A stretch of DNA of 64,000 nucleotides from Tritrichomonas musculus (taxonomy: Eukaryota > Parabasalia > Tritrichomonadida > Tritrichomonadidae): assembly GCA_039105265.1 (NCBI GenBank), contig JAPFFF010000034.1:62001-126000 (forward strand), in the 5' to 3' direction. This document shows positions 10,136 to 19,818 of the stretch, piece by piece. Every line of letters begins with the position of its first letter. Within the stretch, counting starts at the first letter, position 1. A program made the translations under genes and the position numbers. The notes below the pieces were generated by a model that did no database searches, was not told the origin of the DNA, and saw only the letters and a list, made by a program, of their open reading frames with translations.

Positions 10136-10414
10136 TATTATTTCTATGAAAACTTTAGCCAGCCAAATATTGCTTCAATATCAAAACTCTGAAAAATCTT
10201 TGAAAGTTATAACTTAAAGTAATTTAAAACTTATGAAATTTTTACAATCCAGTATCAAGCAAATACTTAAAAACATTATGCAATATATTTCCTTTCTGAG
10301 AGGGTATTTTTCTTTCATTTAAATAGAATATGCATAATAAAGTGCGTCCACAATTAAGAAAGTATTTTTTGAATAAGCTCATAGAAATATTGAATGAGTT
10401 TTCACAATTTTAAC

Positions 10415-10437
10415 TGTGGAACAAAAGGTAGTTTATG
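10415..10437 (+). repeat. tRNA-Met D-arm fragment, inverted next to the intact gene
   Basis: The 23 bases TGTGGAACAAAAGGTAGTTTATG reproduce positions 8-30 of the adjacent tRNA-Met with one C-to-T change, on the opposite strand and 52 bases beyond that gene's 3' end. With the tRNA gene this forms a local inverted repeat. Confidence 0.75.
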
Positions 10438-10489
10438 TCTTTATCATTGAATAAAAAAAAAAAAAATCAAAGAAATAAAAATAAAAAAA

Positions 10490-10562
10490 GTGCGATGGAC
10501 GGACTCGAACCATCAACTCTGAGAGCATGAATCTCATGAACTACCTTTTGTTCCACATCGCA
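10490..10562 (-). tRNA. tRNA-Met (CAT)
   Basis: A complete 73-nt cloverleaf read on the minus strand. Acceptor TGCGATG/CATCGCA pairs 7 of 7; D-stem GAAC/GTTC with loop AAAAGGTA carries the GG pair; anticodon stem TGAGA/TCTCA has loop TTCATGC (anticodon CAT); there is a 5-base variable loop; T-stem GATGG/CCGTC has the TTCGAGT loop (one G-T pair). The gene ends in a C discriminator and a T-run (Pol III terminator). The anticodon stem lacks the GGG/CCC pairs of initiator tRNAs, so I call it elongator Met. A C rather than A at position 73 is unusual. No intron. Two partial copies lie nearby (7079-7124 and 10415-10437). Confidence 0.88.
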
Positions 10563-10786
10563 TTACTGTTTTCTGTCGTTTTATTAAATCAATAAATTAT
10601 ATTTTAAATAAATTCTTTAATATTAATTTGATTATTCTGATGTATGTTTTATAAAAATTTATGCAATCTCAATTCCATTTCATTCATCAGAGAATAATGA
10701 GCTACTAAAAAAACAAAAAAACAAATAAATTAATGAGTAGAATTTTTATTATTTCATTGATAAGTTAATTAAAAAGAAATAAAGTT

Positions 10787-11563
10787 TCATTTGAGATTTT
10801 TCAGTTCTGGGATTAATCCTAGAAGAAGTTCTTTATGTTGATGAAGATAAAGTAGAATTTGTTCACTATCTTCACTATATTTCTTGAAATATAAATCAAT
10901 CGAACGTGTTTCTTCTCGTTTGACTTTTTGTAAATTGAGGGAAGAACAAATCGTGTTGTGAATTTTGATTACAAGTCCTTTCGGGAATTTTGATTTTTTG
11001 ATGCAAAACATCTTATAAAAGAAATTTTTGAAAGAACGTTCTTTTGAAGAAAGTTCAACTTTCTTTTTTGAACCATTTATCATGGTTCTGCCAGTTGATC
11101 TTTCTTTCTCTCTCATTTCTTCTCTCTTTTCAATTTCCTCTTGATCATTATAATTATCTTTATTATTATTTTCTGTAACTGTTTCAATAACCGTATCTGT
11201 ATCATTTGTGTAAATATTGTTATTGCTATCGTTGTTGTTATTTGTATTTGTATTTATATTTGACATATCAATGTTTTCTATTTCATTGAAAACGAATGGA
11301 TAATTATATAAATCGTCTGAATCAGAGAATACATCAAATTTGAAAAATTCATCCTGATCTAAATCAAATAAATTACTATTGTCATTTTCATTTAAATATA
11401 TATTATTCTGATTTGTATTATCATTCATACTTGTACTTGGATTAATATTCATATTCATATTTGTATTCATGATCATATTTGCATCCATATTAGCATTTGA
11501 TGTATTCATTGACCAAGGAATTTTAATTTCTGGGTCGAAAGACCCAATCGATCTTTTGAACAT
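10787..11563 (-). CDS. Asn-rich low-complexity protein with conserved-looking C-terminus
   Basis: About 258 residues if translation starts at the MFKRSIGSFD methionine (11563). The frame is open further upstream to 11635, but that extension is hydrophobic, low-complexity and preceded by a TCATTT initiator-like word, so I prefer the internal start. Residues ~20-170 are Asn/Met/Asp-rich simple sequence. The C-terminal ~90 residues are basic and globular-looking (SSKERSFKNFFYKMF..., ...QILLYLHQHKELLLGLIPEL), with a basic stretch typical of nucleic-acid-binding proteins. I do not recognise the family. Function unknown. Confidence 0.6.
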   Translation of the reverse strand: MFKRSIGSFDPEIKIPWSMNTSNANMDANMIMNTNMNMNINPSTSMNDNTNQNNIYLNENDNSNLFDLDQDEFFKFDVFSDSDDLYNYPFVFNEIENIDMSNINTNTNNNNDSNNNIYTNDTDTVIETVTENNNKDNYNDQEEIEKREEMREKERSTGRTMINGSKKKVELSSKERSFKNFFYKMFCIKKSKFPKGLVIKIHNTICSSLNLQKVKREETRSIDLYFKKYSEDSEQILLYLHQHKELLLGLIPELKNLK

Positions 11564-11681
11564 TAAAATAAAAATGATTTCAGGAAATGAAAATTTTGAA
11601 ACGTTAACTAAAATTTTTGTCTTTTCAATTTTCAATTAAAAATTTTGGAACAATCATTCAAATTTGGCATCTCAAAAAAAT

Positions 11682-11993
11682 TTATTTATTAAAAAGTGAA
11701 AGATTTATAAAAAGCAATAAATATAAAATTTTAATGAGAATATATTTTGATTTTTGTAAGTCGTTCAATTGACTTTTTAATTTACTAATTATATTATCTG
11801 ACTCATTAAATTGTTTTTGATGCATTTCAATTTTTGGTTCTAACTCATCTATTTTTTTGTTCTGTTCATTATTTATTCCTTGAAGATTCATGTTACGTTT
11901 GTTTATTTTCCTTATAATGTTTAAATTCCACTTTAAATTGAAGTATTTATGCGTATTTTCATCAGAATTGAAATATATTTTCACACAAAACAT
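11682..11993 (-). pseudogene. Coiled-coil fragment downstream of the BspA-like gene
   Basis: 103-codon frame. Its middle part (NKRNMNLQGINNEQNKKIDE and following heptads) is a short coiled coil like those that close many trichomonad BspA-like proteins. It lies just 3' of the BspA-like gene on the same strand and is separated from it by stop codons and a short repeated stretch (TATTGTTTATTAAATGAAT occurs at ~11999 and ~12052). It may be a detached C-terminal tail or a remnant of a second copy. Unlikely to be an independent gene. Confidence 0.4.
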
Positions 11994-12039
11994 TAAGTAT
12001 TATTGTTTATTAAATGAATCATATTTTGAAAGCATTTGA

Positions 12040-14850
12040 TTATTTTTTCTTATTGTTTATTAAATGAATTATTGTTGCTGGAAACATTACAAGACAATTT
12101 GAGAAAATTTTTTGTATGTTTTCAATGACTGATGTATCCAACTTTGTGCTTTCTTCAATTTCAACAAGACGAAGATTAACACATTCGTTAAATGCCTTTT
12201 TACCAATATAAATTACACTAGAAGGAATATTGATGCTTTCAATAGAAGAAGAAGAAAATGATTGTTCACCAATTATTTGTATTTCGGAATCTTTTTCAAA
12301 AAAGACTTTTTTCAAATCACTTCCTTCAAACACTCCTCTTTCAATCCGCAGAACATGACGAGGAATCGAAATCGATTCAATGGAAGAATCTGAAAAAGCT
12401 CTTTTCTCAATTATTCTTAATTTACAGTTTTTCTCAAATTCAATTTTTTTAAGATTCCTGCAACCTGAAAATGCATGCTTTTCGATTTTCATGACATGAG
12501 ATGGAATACAAATATATTCAATCGATGAAAATAAAAATGAACTTTTTCTAAACACTCTCAATTTTGAATGCTTTGAAAAGTAGACATTCTTTAGATTTGA
12601 ACAATTCATAAAGGCGCATTCACCGATATTAACGACACCTTTCGGGATTATTATGGATTCAATTGATGAATCTGAAAATGCATCATTTTCAATCGATTCT
12701 AATTGTGAGTCCTCTGAAAAAGTGACAGAAAAAAGTTGACTGCACTCGTTGAAAGCATTTGAACCAATTTTCTTAATAAAAGACGGAATAAAAACTTCTT
12801 TTATATTTCGTGGCCCAAAAAGCAAAACATCAAAAATGTCACGTTTTATATCGGTTTTTCCAATGATTAATTGGCCATCAAAACTTCTCACATTTTCTTC
12901 TTCGCATTCAATGATTTTTATTGTATTCAATTTTGGCGTTTTCAGCAAACAATTATTCAAATGAACGATGCTTGATGGAATCGACAGAAATTCAACAGAC
13001 GAATGAGAAAAAGCAAAATCACAAATCGTTTTTATTTCTGATTGTTCAGAAAATTCAATCACTTTCAATTTGTTTGTAAATGAGAATGAGTTTTCTGCAA
13101 TTTTCGTGACATGTGGTGGAATCTCAATTCTTTCAATTAATGATTCTTCAAATAAACGTCCTCGTATTTCTTTCAATTGTGAGTCACTCTCAAATTCAAC
13201 TTTTTCAAGATTTTTGCAGTTAGTGAACGCGTAGGAAGCAATGTACTTAACAAACGATGGAATTGTCACTTTTCTGATGTGAGGAAGAGCAAAGAGAAAG
13301 ATATCAAACTCATCACTTCCACAATCTGATTTCCCAAGAACAAATTCTTTATAGATTTTCATATTTTCTCTTTTCTTATCAAATATTATGATCTCTTTCA
13401 TTTTAGACATATTGTTGTTCCATCCATTTTTGAGTTCAACACAAGATGGAACACAAATACTTTCAATTTTAGATCCATAAAATGATGATTTATCAATTTC
13501 ACAAAGTTCTGATTCTTCGTTGAATATTACGCTATTTAAATGTCCACAGAAAAAGAACGCTGAATCACTGATTCGTTTGACACGTTTTGGAATCGTGATT
13601 GAAACAAGATGTGAATCAAAAAACAATTCTTGACTAATTTCTCTCAATTTTGATTCTTCCTCAAATTCAATGTGTTTAATGTTGCACTCTGAAAATGCTG
13701 ATTTATCAATTCGTGCAACTTTCTTTGGAATGCAAATGTGTTTAAGTGATGAATTTGCAAATGCAAACTCACCAATTGACTCTAATTCTGAGTCTTCTTC
13801 AAATTCGATGTTGTGAAGTGACTTTGATCTACTGAATGCAAAAGGTGCAATTCTTTTAATAAAAGAAGGAATTTTTATGGTTTCTTCATCTTCTAATGAA
13901 TAAACAAGAACATCAAATTTATCACTTTTTTCATCTTTTTTACCTAAAATGAATTTTTCTTCAAATTTTGAATAGTGTTGATTATTCTCTTTCATTTCGA
14001 TTTCCAACTTTGAAAGATGACCACACCATCCTTCTGATAATTTAATCACACTCCTTGGAATCGTGATTTTCTTCAATGATGAGTACATGAATGCATATTC
14101 TTCGATCACACACAGTTCTGAGTCTTCTGAAAATTCAATTGAGTGAATGTTGTTAGAATTTCGAAATGAATCTTCGTAAATTATTTTTACAATGAATTCC
14201 TTCGATTCATGTTGAATTGAACGTGGTATCATTACTTCACTTCGATCTGTCTGATTTCGGAAAACACCTGCTGTTCCTTCTTTTTCATCTAAAACATACA
14301 AAAAACCGTTATATTCAATTTTCTTACGTGTCAATAAATCAACTAACTTGATGTTTTCTTTCAAACAAGCTTTCCACAATTTATGTCTTGTTTCATTAAA
14401 TTTGAATTCACTGGAAATTCCGTCATTATTAAATAAATGGTCAATTATTTGACCATAATTCACCACTTTTTGTTTTAATGCTTTTTGTTGTTGATTTTTT
14501 TGAATTTGAAGTTCCAAGTTTTTAAAAAAATGCGAGGAAATTGATTGATAATGAGTTTTATATTTAAATATGTTGATTATGTCTTTCATGATATCAAATT
14601 CTTCACTTATTTCTTCATATTCACAAATGTCTCTATCATTTAGAAATGGAATTTCTTTGGTAGTCAAATAATTAATAAAAGAATGAAAAATATCTTCACT
14701 AATGTCTGATTTTACCTCATATAGGCCTCCAGTCAAAAGAGTATTAATTATTAAAGGATTAATATTGACACATGACTGATAAGGAACATGATATATTTTA
14801 GAATTCAGGATAAATTTAAAATCTTCTTTTATTTGCATATCAATATACAA
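12040..14850 (-). CDS. BspA-like leucine-rich-repeat protein with BTB-like N-terminus
   Basis: 936 residues. The N-terminal ~110 residues (IKEDFKFILNSKIYHVPYQS..., ...IFHSFINYLTTKEIPFLN) look like the BTB-related region found at the start of many trichomonad BspA proteins. From ~205 onward there are more than twenty ~23-residue LRR_5 (TpLRR) units with the recurrent pattern I-x-F-x-x-x-S-x-L-x-x-I-x-x-x-A-F-x-x-S-x-L-x-x-I-x-I-P. They are interrupted by four longer insertions with F-x-L-G-K-x-D motifs at roughly regular spacing, so the solenoid is built of super-repeats. No signal peptide or C-terminal membrane anchor is visible, unlike surface-anchored BspA members, so a cytosolic protein-interaction role is more likely than adhesion. 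Ends in a Lys-rich tail. Confidence 0.85.
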   Translation of the reverse strand: MYIDMQIKEDFKFILNSKIYHVPYQSCVNINPLIINTLLTGGLYEVKSDISEDIFHSFINYLTTKEIPFLNDRDICEYEEISEEFDIMKDIINIFKYKTHYQSISSHFFKNLELQIQKNQQQKALKQKVVNYGQIIDHLFNNDGISSEFKFNETRHKLWKACLKENIKLVDLLTRKKIEYNGFLYVLDEKEGTAGVFRNQTDRSEVMIPRSIQHESKEFIVKIIYEDSFRNSNNIHSIEFSEDSELCVIEEYAFMYSSLKKITIPRSVIKLSEGWCGHLSKLEIEMKENNQHYSKFEEKFILGKKDEKSDKFDVLVYSLEDEETIKIPSFIKRIAPFAFSRSKSLHNIEFEEDSELESIGEFAFANSSLKHICIPKKVARIDKSAFSECNIKHIEFEEESKLREISQELFFDSHLVSITIPKRVKRISDSAFFFCGHLNSVIFNEESELCEIDKSSFYGSKIESICVPSCVELKNGWNNNMSKMKEIIIFDKKRENMKIYKEFVLGKSDCGSDEFDIFLFALPHIRKVTIPSFVKYIASYAFTNCKNLEKVEFESDSQLKEIRGRLFEESLIERIEIPPHVTKIAENSFSFTNKLKVIEFSEQSEIKTICDFAFSHSSVEFLSIPSSIVHLNNCLLKTPKLNTIKIIECEEENVRSFDGQLIIGKTDIKRDIFDVLLFGPRNIKEVFIPSFIKKIGSNAFNECSQLFSVTFSEDSQLESIENDAFSDSSIESIIIPKGVVNIGECAFMNCSNLKNVYFSKHSKLRVFRKSSFLFSSIEYICIPSHVMKIEKHAFSGCRNLKKIEFEKNCKLRIIEKRAFSDSSIESISIPRHVLRIERGVFEGSDLKKVFFEKDSEIQIIGEQSFSSSSIESINIPSSVIYIGKKAFNECVNLRLVEIEESTKLDTSVIENIQKIFSNCLVMFPATIIHLINNKKK

Positions 14851-14859
14851 AAAATTTCT

Positions 14860-15063
14860 TCAAAAATAAAAAATGAAAATTGAATAAAAATTTTGAGATA
14901 AAGCATTGAAAATATTACGATTATTTCCCATAGAAAAATAATCTAATACATAAGATAATTTTCTAAAGATGTAGGAAGGATTTTTAGGGACCATTTTAAA
15001 ATGAACTTCTTTGGTAATATGAAAAAATGAACTCTTTTTTATTTGCATAACCAGATATTTCAA
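14860..15063 (-). pseudogene. Possible N-terminal relic of a BspA/BTB-like gene
   Basis: 67-codon frame directly upstream of the BspA-like gene. Its internal MQIKKSSFFHITKEVHFKMV lines up with the MQIKEDFKFILNSKIYHVPY start of that gene (same MQIK start and spacing), after which similarity fades. It could be a decayed tandem duplicate of the 5' end. Weak evidence from a short alignment. Confidence 0.3.
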
Positions 15064-15284
15064 ATAAATATTAAATTTTTTTTTTTGATTATTTCTTACT
15101 TCAAATTCTTGTGTAGTTAATATTATTTCATCATCTTTTCTTTTCCAACCTTTTTGAAACTAATTTACTCTAAACTCTTCATTCAAACAATATGATTATT
15201 TGAATTTTGTAAAGATTATTTTTATTAATACAATTTTTTGTGATAATAAATGGCTGGAAGATAATATTTTCAATATATTTGTAA

Positions 15285-16301
15285 ATGTTTATTTTTGTTT
15301 TCTTTACTATTCTTTCGTTATCTAATAATCAAAAAGGATTAAAACAAAACGTTTTTACCAAAAGTTCCATTTTAAAAAGAGTAAAGCAAAGCCTTAATTA
15401 TTCAGATTTTGGTTTTTATAGCGTTTCAATTTCAAATGGCGATGCAATCGAATTTTCTTTAGACCATGGGAAGCAAAGTATCTTTTTTCTAATGCCTTAT
15501 GATCCAAATTTTTATATTCAAGATATAATTATTGATGGAATATTCGTTTCTCATTCTGCGCATCCATCAGGATTGGCAATTGAAGGAAATGATAGTGTTA
15601 TCCTTACATTTAAAACCGCTGTCTTAGGTTTACAAATTCAATCAAATTTCTGGATAATTCCATCTGATTTGTGCCAATGTCCATCATCTTATGTTTATGG
15701 AAAACAAATAGTTAATACTCATATTATAAATTCTCAATTATGCGTTTTTTCACCCATTTTTGATTCAAAAAATCAGAAATTCAAAATTGAATCTGGAATT
15801 CCGTTTGACAGTCTTGATCACTATACATCTTTTTACACAGTCAATTATCAAAAACCAGATTTTATAAATTATGACAACATAATTGAATCTCATGAATTTA
15901 CAACAGGAAATTTCGTTAAATTTAGTTCATCTGATTTGACCTTAAATTCACCAAAACCGAATGACATTGAAGACACAGAAACTTTGTTCTATAAAAGACA
16001 AACTAAGATAAAATCATCTTCTCATTCTGAGAACATATGCGTTGTTGAGCCATTTTTGAGATGCAATTCAAACGGATGCATTTCTGACACAATCAACATT
16101 GATTTCAAAAAGTGCAGCGAATCTGGTCCAAATGTTGTTGTCATTACCGTTGCATGTGTTGGATCAGTCCTCTTCATTGCACTCTTGTGTTTGATTTTGT
16201 GCTGCTTAAGCAGAAGGAATAAAAAGCAAGACTCGATGAACACTGTGTTAATAAACAATGAAGAAGTTGGAGCCAATGATTACACGAAGAGCCAAACATA
16301 A
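15285..16301 (+). CDS. Type I membrane protein, unknown function
   Basis: 338 residues. An N-terminal hydrophobic signal sequence (MFIFVFFTILSLS) is followed by a ~265-residue Ser/Asn-rich extracellular or lumenal region with scattered cysteines (a C-x-C pair near residue 130 and a cluster before the membrane). One transmembrane segment follows at about 284-307 (VVVITVACVGSVLFIALLCL...), then a basic stop-transfer CCLSRRNKK and a ~30-residue cytosolic tail ending in DYTKSQT. The architecture is that of single-pass surface proteins of trichomonads, and I recognise no domain. The stop codon TAA is the beginning of a run of 24 A. Confidence 0.7.
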   Translation: MFIFVFFTILSLSNNQKGLKQNVFTKSSILKRVKQSLNYSDFGFYSVSISNGDAIEFSLDHGKQSIFFLMPYDPNFYIQDIIIDGIFVSHSAHPSGLAIEGNDSVILTFKTAVLGLQIQSNFWIIPSDLCQCPSSYVYGKQIVNTHIINSQLCVFSPIFDSKNQKFKIESGIPFDSLDHYTSFYTVNYQKPDFINYDNIIESHEFTTGNFVKFSSSDLTLNSPKPNDIEDTETLFYKRQTKIKSSSHSENICVVEPFLRCNSNGCISDTINIDFKKCSESGPNVVVITVACVGSVLFIALLCLILCCLSRRNKKQDSMNTVLINNEEVGANDYTKSQT

Positions 16302-16323
16302 AAAAAAAAAAAAAAAAAAAAAA
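16300..16323 (+). repeat. A24 run starting inside the stop codon
   Basis: Twenty-four consecutive A follow the T of the TAA stop of the preceding gene. A poly(A) tract exactly at a 3' end can be the scar of a retroposed mRNA, but similar homopolymer runs occur elsewhere in the window (T-runs near 24394 and 27241, A-run near 25239), so chance expansion is equally possible. Confidence 0.6.
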
Positions 16324-16454
16324 TACAATAAAGCAATTCTATTTATATTTATTTAATTATCTGTTTTTAAACTTTTTGAGTATTTTACAAAACTCAAAAA
16401 GTGATACTTAGATAATTATTATTTTTTTATAATCTACATAATTAAAATCTATTT

Positions 16455-17480
16455 CTACATGTTGTCATTAACTGGTTTAAAATGACAACTTATTCTTTGC
16501 ATCAGAGGGCTGATGCTCGATGATTTAAAAGTATGAAGCTTTGTCAGCGGAGCAGCATCATTATTTGAAGAATCACTTAGATCTGTATGAAAAGTCAGCG
16601 ACTTATGTGGAGTTATGTGCATTCTTCTATGATACTCTTGTGGAAAAGACTTTCTGTGATTGATTCCAAGCGCATGCGACAACTTTTTATCATCCAACAA
16701 TGATGAAAACATTGGCAACTTGAGCAGCTTCTCGGCCGAAGGACGCATTTTTGGATTCATATTTGTCATCTTAAAAATAAGGTAACGAATTCTCGAATCA
16801 ATTTTGCATTTTGAGAAATCAATTTCTCCAAACATGATGCTCTTCTTTAACTCTTTTCTGCTCTCTCCTCTGAAAGGATAATAACCAGTTGCCATGTAAA
16901 AGAATGTGATTCCAAGAGCCCAGATATCAGCTTTAAAAGGATAAACTTCTTGTTGTTGGAACATTTCGGGTGCAAAATATTTGATTGATCCGCATTTCTG
17001 ATCTGATTTATCATTTATTGTATTAAAATGTTTTGCAATTCCAAAGTCAGCAAGTTTACAGTTTTCAAATTGATCATAGAAAATGTTTTCCGGCTTAATA
17101 TCTCTGTGTGCTATCTTTTGTGAATGACAATATGAAATTGCATTAAGAATTTGTCTTGCATAATAAACAAATTGGTCATAATGTAACTGTTCATTCTTTT
17201 TTATTGTTCCGTTTGGGCAATATTCAATGACAAGATATAAAACATTATCTTTTTCAAAGGCATCATATATTTTAATAATGTTTGGATGATTAAGTGAAAC
17301 TAATGTGTTATATTCTTCTTTTGTTAATTTGCTGATAATAGTTCTTTTTATTGCAAAGTCATGATGATATTTACAACTCTGGCATAAATAAACACTAGAA
17401 AAGCCACCTTGACCTAAAAATTGTTTATATTCATATCCATGTTCAAATAGAACTTCTTTTATCTGTTCAATATCTTCCAT
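16455..17480 (-). CDS. CAMK-like Ser/Thr protein kinase
   Basis: 341 residues with an intact catalytic core: Gly-loop GQGGFSSV (23-30), AIK lysine K45, Glu of helix C at ~55, HRDIKPEN (125-132), DFG (145-147) and APEMF. The HRDxKPEN and APE spacing and the short activation loop (FNTINDKSDQKCGSIKYFAP) fit the large trichomonad CAMK/AMPK-like family. Residues ~265-341 are a Ser/His-rich tail without a recognisable regulatory domain. It should be a catalytically active cytosolic kinase; substrates are unknown. The TATCATAT word about 20 bases upstream of the ATG fits the trichomonad initiator consensus TCA-Y-W. Confidence 0.88.
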   Translation of the reverse strand: MEDIEQIKEVLFEHGYEYKQFLGQGGFSSVYLCQSCKYHHDFAIKRTIISKLTKEEYNTLVSLNHPNIIKIYDAFEKDNVLYLVIEYCPNGTIKKNEQLHYDQFVYYARQILNAISYCHSQKIAHRDIKPENIFYDQFENCKLADFGIAKHFNTINDKSDQKCGSIKYFAPEMFQQQEVYPFKADIWALGITFFYMATGYYPFRGESRKELKKSIMFGEIDFSKCKIDSRIRYLIFKMTNMNPKMRPSAEKLLKLPMFSSLLDDKKLSHALGINHRKSFPQEYHRRMHITPHKSLTFHTDLSDSSNNDAAPLTKLHTFKSSSISPLMQRISCHFKPVNDNM

Positions 17481-17524
17481 AAAATATATTTTTTATATGA
17501 TAGCATTCAAATATCATTTTTATA

Positions 17525-18216
17525 TGATGGCATTCAATTATTTGGTCATTCAATATTTTATTTTTATCTCATTTAAAATTCAATTCTTTGTTGATTAAAT
17601 AGTATTATTTTAATCTTATTACTTTAAGTATTTTTATTTATTTTTGATTCAATTGATTAATTTATAAAAGTATAAAATATTTATAATATTAGAATTTATT
17701 TGAAAAAGTTTATTTCACCTTTTATATTATAAATAACTATTAATATATCTTTAAATAAAAGCAATATCATTTTATTTTATATAATTTATTAATATATACA
17801 ATATATTAAATATGATTTTATATATAATATATTTAAAGTGAATTTATATAATAAAATATTATAAATATTAATTCTCTTTAACCACCTTTCTCTCAAAAAA
17901 TAAACAAAAATCAGAGGTATTCATGAAGAGATCTAGCCTAGAAATTCGATTGATAATTGAATATTATTTTAATTATTTTATAATTATGCTATAATAGAAA
18001 GTATATAATGTTTTATTCGTTTAATTTCGAGATATTAATATATATTATATTTCTATGACTAAATGGCTAGAGAAATAAAATTCTCAATTTTGAATACCAT
18101 TAACAAAAGTTTGATTTGAAAGAAAATATTTCATTGAAAATGAAGTAATATTTCAAAGGATTATATTATTTCAATTTAAATTATTTATTGAATGACCAAA
18201 TAATTGAATGCCATCA
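17525..18216. mobile_element. 692-bp element with 31-bp perfect inverted ends
   Basis: A perfect 31-bp inverted repeat beginning TGATGGCATTCAATTATT (left 17525-17555; right complement 18186-18216) brackets about 630 bases of very A+T-rich sequence with no coding potential. The left end is preceded by a near-copy of its own first 20 bases (about 17495-17517). I could not find a convincing target-site duplication. Probably a MITE-like element or a local inverted duplication upstream of the kinase gene. Confidence 0.45.
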
Positions 18217-18394
18217 GTAATAATTTAAATTATTTAAAAAATAATCATATAAATAAAATTATTTTATCTTAATAAGGAAAATAAATTAAACTGATTTGAG
18301 AGTTATAATCTCATAATATAATAATATATTCATTATAACACTTTCTAGTAAAAGCTCAAGAAAATAAATTTGAGTATCCAATTTTTGCTAAATA

Positions 18395-18547
18395 ATGCAT
18401 AATTATAGAGTTAAAATAGCTTCCCGATACATCCAGCAATTCAAAGAGCCCGATTCGGCTTCGCGCAGCCCTGAGGTGATCACTGGTTGGTATATTCCTG
18501 AAAAATTATATAAAAATATAAAAATTCATATCAAAAAAAGCAAATAG
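18395..18547 (+). CDS. Short ORF (50 aa) of uncertain status
   Basis: Encodes a 50-residue peptide with the polar, gene-like segment SRYIQQFKEPDSASRSPEVI followed by TGWYIPEKLY. It stands out because its 60 central bases are much richer in G+C than the surrounding A+T desert. The stop TAG lies inside the 8-bp target duplication of the adjacent element. It could be a fragment of a larger lost gene. No family recognised. Confidence 0.3.
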   Translation: MHNYRVKIASRYIQQFKEPDSASRSPEVITGWYIPEKLYKNIKIHIKKSK

Positions 18548-18548
18548 T

Positions 18549-19229
18549 ATAGGGGGATCAACCGCCAAAAAAATGTCAGAAAAATAATATTTTAATTTTT
18601 TAAAAAAATAAATGGATAGTTTTGTTCTTCATTTCATAAGCTTTGATTTGAAATATTTTATTTTGGAATTCATCTGCACATTCACAAATGGCGGACACTT
18701 TTAATTTGAAGATATAAATTTGACCTTTTTTAATCGTCAAAAGTTAAAATTTTCAATAGATTGGATATTTTGGGAAAAATTATTCGTAGAACATGAAAAT
18801 ATATCATGTACAATGTATTAAGCTAATAAAAAAGACAAAAGACTTGTTATTTGAATAACAGTTAAAGTCTCATTTTTTTTTCGCATAACATGTCATGATA
18901 ACTTTCATTGTCCGCCATTTATGAATGAATTGATGAAATTAAATAAAAACAATTTTTAAAAAATAAGGTTATATTAATCTTTATTTTTTAATATATGGAT
19001 TAAAATAAAACACATTATTTATTAAAATATATATATAGTTTTCATATGACATGTCATGACAAATACATTCGTCCGCCATTTATGAATGTACAGTTGAAAT
19101 CAGATAAAAATATTTTTTATAAAATGTATTTTTATTACACTTTAAATCCCCATATTTATTTAAAGCCAAACTCAAATTTTTCCTCTCTCTTTAAAAATTT
19201 GACAATTTTTTGGCGGTTGATCCCCCTAT
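18549..19229. mobile_element. hAT-like non-autonomous element (MITE), 8-bp target duplication
   Basis: Perfect 24-bp terminal inverted repeats begin ATAGGGGGATCAACCGCC (18549-18572 and 19206-19229), flanked by the direct 8-bp repeat CAAATAGT (18541-18548 and 19230-19237). An 8-bp duplication with a TAGGG-type terminus is what hAT transposases leave. The 681-bp interior has no transposase. It contains a repeated module with CATGTCATGA and CCGCCATTTATGAATG (about 18889-18930 and 19048-19090), probably subterminal transposase-binding repeats. Confidence 0.75.
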
Positions 19230-19237
19230 CAAATAGT

Positions 19238-19818
19238 TATAATTTTTCGGTAAAATTTAAATTTATGATTTTTTTGGTTAATTTTCTTAACAGAATAAGT
19301 CAAATTTCACCTAAATATGGAGTTTTTTTACTTTCCATTAGTCAAACGTTTGCCAAAAAGTTTAAATTATTTAAAAATTAAATTAACTCCCAAATTTCAA
19401 AACTTCATAAATAAAACATTCTATGAATTTATTCTATGATGAATTTCAAAGTATTTAATTATTATTTTTTTCTATGCAATAGCAGAAAAAGATTAAAATG
19501 ATATTTCAAATATTGAAAGTAAAAGAGATTTACTGAATTAAAATTTTAGAATTCTAGATAATATCAGCCAAAAAAGCTTATAACATAATATATAGAGAAT
19601 GTTTTCCCAAATAAATGAAAATATTTTTATAAAAAAATCAAAATATTAGAGTTCTTCACGCAAATTATATTGAATATTACCTTTTAGATAATATTTCTTA
19701 AATTTTTAGGAATGTTTTATATTTCAATCCTAAAGAAAAAATAGATTTAAAATTTTCGAAAATACGTTATTTTCATACGTTTTTTATTTTCAAAATTTCC
19801 GTTTAAGTTTTTCAACCA
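19238..19818. other. Intergenic, 5' region of the pseudokinase gene
   Basis: A+T-rich, no supported gene. The downstream ATG (19819) is preceded closely by TTTTTCAACCA, which resembles a trichomonad initiator region. Confidence 0.4.
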
